Shown here piece by piece: positions 1 to 4,176 of a stretch of 5,533 nt of DNA. The stretch is from Fidelibacterota bacterium (GTDB lineage Bacteria; Fidelibacterota; Marinisomatia; SCGC-AAA003-L08; D37C17): the NCBI GenBank assembly GCA_002704685.1, contig PAHD01000030.1, forward strand, positions 53,695 to 59,227, given 5' to 3'. The notes under the pieces were generated by a model, which saw only the letters and a program-made list of their open reading frames with translations, had not been told where the DNA came from and did no database searches. The position numbers were made by a program, and so were the translations under genes. Position 1 is the first letter of the stretch. Each line of letters opens with the position of its first letter.

Positions 1-320
1 CCTCCCACACAATTACCACAGTCATCCCATAAAGCCTGTCCATTTTCGACTGAATTGCAATCAAGATTACAATTATTATTGATATCACTATCACAGACAC
101 CACATCCATCTAATTCTGAAGTTCCAAAGCAAATATCATTACAGTCTTTATCTGAATTAGGAATATGACCTGTTGTTCCACCTGAGCAAATATTACAATC
201 ATCATAAAATCCGCCAAGTTCAATAATACAATTTTTATTATTATTGTCTACTAAAGGATTATCACATGAGTGTAAAACTAACAGAAATAAGAAGTAGTAT
301 TTTATTTTATGATGAATCAA
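1..320 (-). CDS. Cys-rich repeat lipoprotein, 3' end outside the window
   Basis: About 106 codons are visible before the gene runs off base 1. From a TTG at 320 the product starts with a short basic stretch, a hydrophobic core (YYFLFLLVL) and a Cys at residue 19 in the context VLHSC, which looks like a lipobox for signal peptidase II (His at -2 is unusual). A Cys/Asp/Gly-rich repeat follows, with motifs such as GCGVCDSD and DDCGNCVGG. This is a style common in secreted proteins of Marinimicrobia-like bacteria and recalls calcium-binding Asp/Cys repeats. I infer an outer-membrane or surface lipoprotein of unknown function. The start is uncertain: no ATG lies just upstream in this frame, and TTG sits 2 bases after the TAA that would end the corrected yggT. 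As written, the same frame is open back to 563, so the two genes look fused. Cys-rich repeat coding is clear; exact start and function are not. Confidence 0.72.
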   Translation of the reverse strand, partial: MIHHKIKYYFLFLLVLHSCDNPLVDNNNKNCIIELGGFYDDCNICSGGTTGHIPNSDKDCNDICFGTSELDGCGVCDSDINNNCNLDCNSVENGQALWDDCGNCVG

Positions 321-322
321 AA

Positions 323-570
323 TTATATTAAAATATTCATTAAGTAATCTCTTATCAGTCTTAATATAAAAAAAGACTATTAATGGTGAAATATCTATTC
401 CTCCAATTGGATTAATCATATTTCTAAACGGAGTTAATAATGGGTCAGTAAAATTATATATAATTTTTATAACTGGATGGAATCTATTATGTGGGAACCA
501 AGATAAAATTATTCTTGAAATCAAAAAAAAAATTAATAATGTCAAATAGTAAATTGATAGCTTCTATCAT
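323..570 (-). CDS. yggT: YggT/YlmG-family membrane protein, frame-broken as written
   Basis: The family signature is clear in translation: RIILSWFP, then TDPLLTPFR, then PIGGIDISPL, with hydrophobic helices on either side. YggT/YlmG proteins are small two-helix inner-membrane proteins linked in other bacteria to cell division, osmotic tolerance or (in plastids) nucleoid and thylakoid organisation; their biochemical role is not settled. The ATG at 570 overlaps the kinase stop in an ATGA, so translation is probably coupled. However, the ATG frame hits TAA soon after a run of ten T (523-532), and the signature lies in another frame. Dropping one T restores it. Dropping one T from the seven-T run at 368-374 replaces an odd polar tail with a helix-like end (ILRLIRDYL) and a TAA at 323, giving 81 residues, a normal family size. 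This may be homopolymer sequencing error or real decay. Family identity is solid; intactness is not. Confidence 0.8.
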
Positions 571-1460
571 AAAATTTTTATATCTTTTATTTTTTCGTTA
601 ATGATATCTAACGATATATCATATAGGTTTTCTAAACCAAACGCAGATACAGTAAAGGAAGCAACTGCTGTTCCATGCATTACTGCTTTTACAGGATTAT
701 CTAATCCATATTTTGATATATAGCCTAAAACTCCTCCCGCAAAGCTATCACCTGCGCCTGTAGGATCTACAACATCAACATTTGGTACGCATGAAATTTT
801 AATAATTTGATTTTCAAATCCAAGGAGAGAACCTTCAGACCCCATTTTAATAATAACAATTCTTGGTCCATAAGATAAAAACTCATTAATAATTTTATTT
901 AAGTCTTTATGACCACAAAGTTGTATTGCTTCTTCATCATTTAATAAAAATATATCAACTTTTTTTATAAGTTCTAATACCTGTTTAGGAAATAAATCAA
1001 TCCATAAATTCATCGAATCAGCTGCGATTAAAAACGGATTTTCTACTTTTGAAATTACATCAAATTGTAATTCTGGTTGAATATTTCCTAGATAAAGAAT
1101 GGGTTTGTCATGATTATTTACAATATTCGGTTTAAATTTTTCAAATACTCCAAGCTCTGTAAATAATGTATCTCTTCTAGAAAAGTCATCATTATATTTA
1201 CCACCCCAGCTGAATGTCATTCCGTCACTTTGTTCTACTGAGTCCACATTGATATTATACTTATTAAAAATATTCCAATTTTCTTTAGAAAAATCTTTAC
1301 CAACAATACCTATTAAGGAAACATCGGTATAATAACTAGATGAAACACTAAAATAAGTGGATGACCCCCCAAGTATTTTCTCTCTCTTGCCTTTTGCTGT
1401 TTCGATGGTATCAAATGCAATGGAACCAACAGCCAATATATTTTTCTTAAAATTATTCAT
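567..1460 (-). CDS. PfkB/ribokinase-family sugar or nucleoside kinase
   Basis: This 297-residue protein has the length and layout of the PfkB (ribokinase) superfamily, which transfers phosphate from ATP to a hydroxyl of a sugar, nucleoside or similar substrate in the cytoplasm. Visible motifs are an early Asp in the FDTIE segment (D17) and GG at 31-32, both typical of substrate binding; NDEE at 174-177, matching the NxxE metal motif; KMGSEGS at 205-211; and the C-terminal signature DPTGAGDSFAGG at 232-243, with D238 as the expected catalytic base and the GAGD anion hole intact. It should therefore be active. The N-terminal lid region is not close to classical ribokinase or fructokinase, and the substrate cannot be read from sequence; a nucleoside or sugar is equally possible. 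ATG at 1460 is the only sensible start and faces the divergent Nudix operon. Its TGA overlaps the yggT ATG, so it heads a minus-strand operon. Confidence 0.9.
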   Translation of the reverse strand: MNNFKKNILAVGSIAFDTIETAKGKREKILGGSSTYFSVSSSYYTDVSLIGIVGKDFSKENWNIFNKYNINVDSVEQSDGMTFSWGGKYNDDFSRRDTLFTELGVFEKFKPNIVNNHDKPILYLGNIQPELQFDVISKVENPFLIAADSMNLWIDLFPKQVLELIKKVDIFLLNDEEAIQLCGHKDLNKIINEFLSYGPRIVIIKMGSEGSLLGFENQIIKISCVPNVDVVDPTGAGDSFAGGVLGYISKYGLDNPVKAVMHGTAVASFTVSAFGLENLYDISLDIINEKIKDIKIL

Positions 1461-1519
1461 TTATTATATATTATAAAATATTGAGATATAATTTATAAAT
1501 TAAGTAAGTAAAGTACATT
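1461..1519. promoter_or_regulatory. Divergent promoter region between kinase and Nudix operons
   Basis: The 59-bp spacer between two divergent starts is almost entirely A/T and must hold the promoters for both directions unless they lie inside the genes. A TATAAT at 1487-1492 is a reasonable -10 for the plus-strand operon, but I see no convincing -35 at 17 bp. On the minus strand TATAAT-like words occur too close to the kinase ATG to be trusted. A 12-bp perfect palindrome, AATTTATAAATT (1490-1501), overlaps the candidate -10 and could be an operator, although such words are expected by chance here. Neither start has a Shine-Dalgarno sequence. Confidence 0.35.
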
Positions 1520-2032
1520 ATGAAAAAATTAATTTATTGTTCTCAGTGTTCAAAGAAAAATTCTTTTTCACAAATAGATGGTGAAATAAGATATCATTGT
1601 AGCCATTGTAATACTATTCATTATCAAAATCCAAAACCAACGGCAACTTTGATATGTATGAAAAACGATGAAATTTTACTCGTAAAAAGAGCATTTGAGC
1701 CTGCTAAAGGTGAGTGGAGTTTACCAGGTGGATTTATTGAACTAGGTGAAACACCAGAAGATGCAGCCAAAAGAGAGTTAAAAGAAGAAACTAATCTTGA
1801 AGGGGAAGCAATTAAATTAATTGGTAGTTGCTCTCATTTTAACTCTATTTTTGGAGATGTATTACTTTTAGGTTTAACAATGAAAATTGAAAAATGGGAT
1901 AATTTAATTCCAGGTGATGATGCACAAGATGCTAAATTATTTAAATTAAATGATTCACCTGAAATGGCTTTTGAATGTCATAATAAAATTCTTTCTATTT
2001 ATAAAAAATCATTAACTAAATTATCTCTATGA
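1520..2032 (+). CDS. Nudix hydrolase with N-terminal zinc ribbon
   Basis: This 170-residue protein joins a short zinc ribbon (C7-x2-C10 and C27-x2-C30) to a Nudix domain. The link HYQNPKPTATLIC is typical of the ADP-ribose/NADH pyrophosphatase-like branch that carries such a ribbon. The Nudix box begins at G71 and continues through E77 and R85-E86-L-K-E89-E90, the metal-binding helix for Mg-dependent cleavage of a nucleoside diphosphate linked to another moiety (X). The consensus Gly near the end of the box is replaced by N92, a tolerated change in some members. Catalytic Glu residues are present, so activity is expected; substrate (ADP-ribose, NADH, a sugar nucleotide or a CoA-type compound) cannot be fixed. 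It is first in a plus-strand operon and its stop overlaps the next start (ATGA at 2029-2032). The A/T-rich leader shows no ribosome binding site. Confidence 0.9.
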   Translation: MKKLIYCSQCSKKNSFSQIDGEIRYHCSHCNTIHYQNPKPTATLICMKNDEILLVKRAFEPAKGEWSLPGGFIELGETPEDAAKRELKEETNLEGEAIKLIGSCSHFNSIFGDVLLLGLTMKIEKWDNLIPGDDAQDAKLFKLNDSPEMAFECHNKILSIYKKSLTKLSL

Positions 2033-2439
2033 AAATATTAGTCATTCATGGACCTAATTTGAACTTATTTGGCTTGTGGTCAGCAAAAAAAAGTGAAAAG
2101 ACTACTATTAATAAAATAAATAGTAGCCTTAGAAAACACATAAATGATGAAGGAATAAATTTAAAAATAATTCAATCTCACAATGAGGTGAAGGTTGTTT
2201 CTTATATACAAAATAATAGAAATAAAATTGATGGTATTATTATAACCCCGGGTCCATGGCAATATTCAGGTTATATCTTGTCTGAGCTGCTTGATTTAAC
2301 TGAAATACCATTTATTACAATTACTTACAAGGTAAGAGAGCATATTAAATTACTTAATGGCTTTGAAAATTTTGTAGATGAAAATATTATTCGTGCTTAT
2401 AAAGAAGCGTTAGATTTAATGATAAAAAAAATAAAATAA
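2029..2439 (+). CDS. AroQ-like (type II dehydroquinase fold) protein lacking active-site residues
   Basis: The 136-residue length, the opening MKILVIHGPNLNL, the QSHNE segment and the DGIIITPG strand place this in the type II 3-dehydroquinate dehydratase (AroQ) family, small cytosolic flavodoxin-like proteins that form dodecamers. Aligned by eye to canonical AroQ (RxPxxYG loop, NPGAYTH, VHLSNIHARE), the catalytic set is missing: the loop Arg is W17, the catalytic Tyr is S22, the Asn of NPG is T73, the His of AYTH is Y79, and the His of VHLSN is T99. The HARE segment has no clear match. The TTxxxIN helix start and the hydrophobic core remain, and the frame is undisturbed, so this looks like a kept fold with a new role, not a dying gene. 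I would not annotate it as functional dehydroquinase. Its start overlaps the Nudix stop, and the thioesterase follows 6 bases later, so it probably works with those enzymes. Confidence 0.8.
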   Translation: MKILVIHGPNLNLFGLWSAKKSEKTTINKINSSLRKHINDEGINLKIIQSHNEVKVVSYIQNNRNKIDGIIITPGPWQYSGYILSELLDLTEIPFITITYKVREHIKLLNGFENFVDENIIRAYKEALDLMIKKIK

Positions 2440-2445
2440 AAAACT

Positions 2446-2862
2446 ATGAAACCAAAAATAAATTATAAATTATCTGATTTTCCTTTTAATCATAATCTTA
2501 AAACAAGATGGAGAGATTTAGATGCTTTCCAGCATATAAATAATGCTACTATTTTAAGTTATATGGAAGATGCAAGAGTTGCATTATTCAGTAGATGGGG
2601 TATTAATTATAAAGAAACTGGTTTAATAGTTGCTGGTATCAAGATAGATTATCTGCAACAAATTGAGCATCCATCTAAATTAGAAATTGGTTCAAGAATC
2701 TCTAGGCTTGGTACAAAGAGTTTTGATTTAGAATCTGTAATTTTTTTAAAAGGTACAGATGAAGCATTAGCTTTAATGACATGTTATACAGTCTGTTTTG
2801 ATTTTGTTTTAAACAAATCTATCCCTGTTTTTGAAAAGATTAAAAAAGATTATAATCTTTGA
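2446..2862 (+). CDS. Hot-dog acyl-CoA thioesterase (4HBT/YbgC-like)
   Basis: A 138-residue single hot-dog domain. The segment TRWRDLDAFQHINN (20-33) is the hallmark of the 4-hydroxybenzoyl-CoA thioesterase/YbgC/FadM group, with D26 in the place of the catalytic Asp, H30 and N32-N33 following, and the long helix YMEDARVALF after it. The expected reaction is hydrolysis of an acyl-CoA (or acyl-ACP) thioester in the cytoplasm; chain length or aromatic preference cannot be told. The family often acts as tetramers. It is the third gene of the plus-strand operon, 6 bases after the AroQ-like gene, with an A-rich leader and no Shine-Dalgarno sequence. A hydrolase for nucleoside-diphosphate compounds, an AroQ-fold protein and a thioesterase together could suggest a small-molecule or CoA clean-up function, but that is inference. 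The next signals are convergent terminator structures. Confidence 0.9.
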   Translation: MKPKINYKLSDFPFNHNLKTRWRDLDAFQHINNATILSYMEDARVALFSRWGINYKETGLIVAGIKIDYLQQIEHPSKLEIGSRISRLGTKSFDLESVIFLKGTDEALALMTCYTVCFDFVLNKSIPVFEKIKKDYNL

Positions 2863-2927
2863 GAGAATACTCGTAATTACAAAATATAAAACTTGTTAAT
2901 AATAAAAATAATTTAATCTTTATTTCA

Positions 2928-2949
2928 GAATATATTTAAAAATATATTC
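2928..2949. repeat. AT-rich inverted repeat
   Basis: GAATATATTT (2928-2937) is followed after AA by its exact reverse complement AAATATATTC (2940-2949). A smaller stem overlaps its right edge, TCCTT (2948-2952) with AAGGA (2956-2960), followed by TTTT. Together they could form a weak hairpin ending the plus-strand thioesterase operon before the stronger bidirectional stem at 2974-2996. The composition makes chance plausible, but a 10-bp perfect arm is longer than usual background. Confidence 0.5.
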
Positions 2950-2973
2950 CTTGGAAAGGATTTTACAAAATAA

Positions 2974-2996
2974 AAAGCCTCTATAAAAGAGGCTTT
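2974..2996. terminator. Bidirectional rho-independent terminator
   Basis: AAAGCCTC (2974-2981) and GAGGCTTT (2989-2996) form a perfect 8-bp stem around a 7-base A/T loop. It lies between two convergent transcription units. Read on the minus strand it is followed by TTATTTT, extending a good U tract, so it is strongest for the gene at 3059-4120 or for the tRNA remnant just upstream of it. On the plus strand the T run is short (CTTTCT), but it could still end the thioesterase operon. Confidence 0.8.
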
Positions 2997-3007
2997 CTAA
3001 TCTTATG

Positions 3008-3054
3008 TCGAGGTGGCAGGATTCGAATCTGTAATCCCCCTGATTTAAATAGGA
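3008..3054 (-). pseudogene. 3' half of a tRNA gene (remnant or attachment site)
   Basis: On the minus strand the sequence has tRNA geometry from the anticodon stem onward with correct spacing: TCCTA / TTTAAAT / CAGGG (anticodon arm, one mismatch and one G-U pair), a 5-base variable loop, ACAGA / TTCGAAT / CCTGC (T arm with the invariant TTCGA loop), CACCTCG (acceptor 3' strand) and A as discriminator; CCA is not encoded. The T stem has A-C mismatches at both ends, including the normally invariant G53-C61 pair. No D arm or 5' acceptor strand (CGAGGTG) is present; the stop codon of the secreted-protein gene lies there instead. The amino acid cannot be assigned: the apparent anticodon TAA would be Leu, but the variable loop is short, unlike Leu tRNAs. 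A terminator hairpin follows, as after real tRNA genes. I read it as a decayed or split tRNA end. Confidence 0.6.
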
Positions 3055-3058
3055 TGAA

Positions 3059-4120
3059 CTAGTTATTTAAAATTATATTTACTATTTGTATTACATCAAG
3101 AACATTAACAGTACTATCTAAATTTATATCAGCTGATAAGTCAAACTCTCCATACAAAATTAAATTAATTGCTAAGATAACATCTTGAATATTAATAAGA
3201 CTATCTTGATTCAAATCGCCTAACTGATATTCATTCTGTTCACAATAACTATTGTCTAATTGATAAGAACCTCCAGTGCAATATGATTGACCATATTCAT
3301 AACATATCCATGAATACCATGATCCCCATTGTATACAATCTGAATCCAATATACATCCATCATCAAAATACTGACTACAATCTGATATCGATAAATCTGA
3401 GCATAAAGCATAGTCAATATCTTCCACCCAATTACAACTATAATCACCACTACATTCTAATTCATTCATTTCAAAGCATTCAGGGATTTCAATCTCTTGG
3501 CAATAGCCATTATCTACCTCATGCTCTCCATAGCAATAGCTAGGGTCATAATAAGCTGTCCCAAAATGCCAATTACAACCTTCTATTGCCTCACAATCTT
3601 GCCAAGTACATCCACCAGTACAATCTAAAATATCATAACAATTTTCAATCTCTAAATTTTCCACCCATTCACAACTATTACCATTATAGCATTGTGGTTC
3701 ATTCATTTCAGAACATTCAGGAGGTAAATCTAATACACAAATTCCTTCATCAATGATATAATCTTGTCCACCACATATACTATTATCAATTTGGAATCCA
3801 CCCCCAGTACATGAACTACCGTGATTTCCCCAACCACCCCAGCTCCATTCCCAACTGCATCCATAATCTGAGTATTCACTGCAAGATGAAGAACTACCAA
3901 AATTGCTACAACTATGGTAAGTTGTCTGTATCTCCCAAGAACATTCATTGATACTATTACATACTAATTCATCTTGCTGGGAATCACAATTTTGGAGTAC
4001 TAGATTTTCTTCCCATATGCAATAGGGATCATCAAAACATTCTTCTATATTATAGCTTTCACACTGTGAATACAGAGTTCCTAAAAAAATAAAGCAATGA
4101 ATGATATATTTTAAATTCAT
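3059..4120 (-). CDS. Secreted Cys-rich triple-module protein with C-terminal dockerin-like domain
   Basis: The 353-residue product starts with a signal peptide (MNLKYIIHCFIFLGTLYSQ; cleavage likely near residue 19). I count 32 Cys in the rest, an even number suited to disulfides outside the cytoplasm. Three modules begin at C20, C136 and C215 with identical spacing, C-x7-C-x5-C-x10-C, and Trp two residues after the third Cys in each. The C-x5-C-x-W unit recurs at 54-62 and 176-184. Each module closes with a Gly- and DN-containing loop (104-116, 196-207, 281-293). Residues 300-353 form two dockerin-type calcium loops: D302/N304/D306/D313 and D331/N333/D335/D342, each followed by a hydrophobic helix. 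Such C-terminal pairs are frequent on secreted Marinimicrobia-type proteins. Function is unknown; a surface or extracellular binding protein is likely. It has no Shine-Dalgarno sequence and lies 56 bp after the regulator gene. Confidence 0.88.
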   Translation of the reverse strand: MNLKYIIHCFIFLGTLYSQCESYNIEECFDDPYCIWEENLVLQNCDSQQDELVCNSINECSWEIQTTYHSCSNFGSSSSCSEYSDYGCSWEWSWGGWGNHGSSCTGGGFQIDNSICGGQDYIIDEGICVLDLPPECSEMNEPQCYNGNSCEWVENLEIENCYDILDCTGGCTWQDCEAIEGCNWHFGTAYYDPSYCYGEHEVDNGYCQEIEIPECFEMNELECSGDYSCNWVEDIDYALCSDLSISDCSQYFDDGCILDSDCIQWGSWYSWICYEYGQSYCTGGSYQLDNSYCEQNEYQLGDLNQDSLINIQDVILAINLILYGEFDLSADINLDSTVNVLDVIQIVNIILNN

Positions 4121-4176
4121 ATAATATATTAAATAAATTTTAATTAAATCTTAATACGACAAATTTTCACATAAAA
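4121..4176 (-). promoter_or_regulatory. Probable leader/promoter region of the Cys-rich protein gene
   Basis: The 56-bp gap between the regulator stop and the ATG of the secreted protein is about 85% A/T. It is long enough for a promoter, so the secreted-protein gene may be expressed apart from the regulator. Read on the minus strand, TTGTCG (4163-4158) could be a -35, but no good -10 follows at the right distance. There is no terminator hairpin with a U tract after the regulator stop, so read-through is also possible. Confidence 0.25.

Noticed and set aside
2029..2439. Annotation as a working 3-dehydroquinate dehydratase
   Set aside because: The aligned catalytic Arg, Tyr, Asn and His positions are all replaced; only the fold is supported.
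3008..3054. Functional tRNA-Leu(UAA) or other intact tRNA
   Set aside because: The 5' acceptor strand and D arm are absent, the T stem has two mismatches, and the variable loop is too short for Leu.
3059..3160. Dockerin-like C terminus as evidence of a cellulosome
   Set aside because: No cohesin or glycoside hydrolase is visible, and such calcium-loop pairs are widespread on non-cellulosomal secreted proteins.
3256..3948. Open frames on both strands inside the Cys-rich gene (for example 3256-3450, 3283-3543, 3730-3948)
   Set aside because: Their translations are low-complexity shadows of the 353-residue gene, with no domain or start context; the sense frame has signal peptide, repeats and calcium loops.
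3059..4120. CRISPR-like or DNA-level tandem repeat in the Cys-rich gene
   Set aside because: The periodicity is in Cys/Trp spacing at protein level; the nucleotide copies are diverged and unevenly spaced.
4152..4160. TAATACGAC, matching the first nine bases of the T7 promoter
   Set aside because: The match stops there (followed by AAATTTTC), and nothing phage-related is nearby; chance in A/T-rich DNA.
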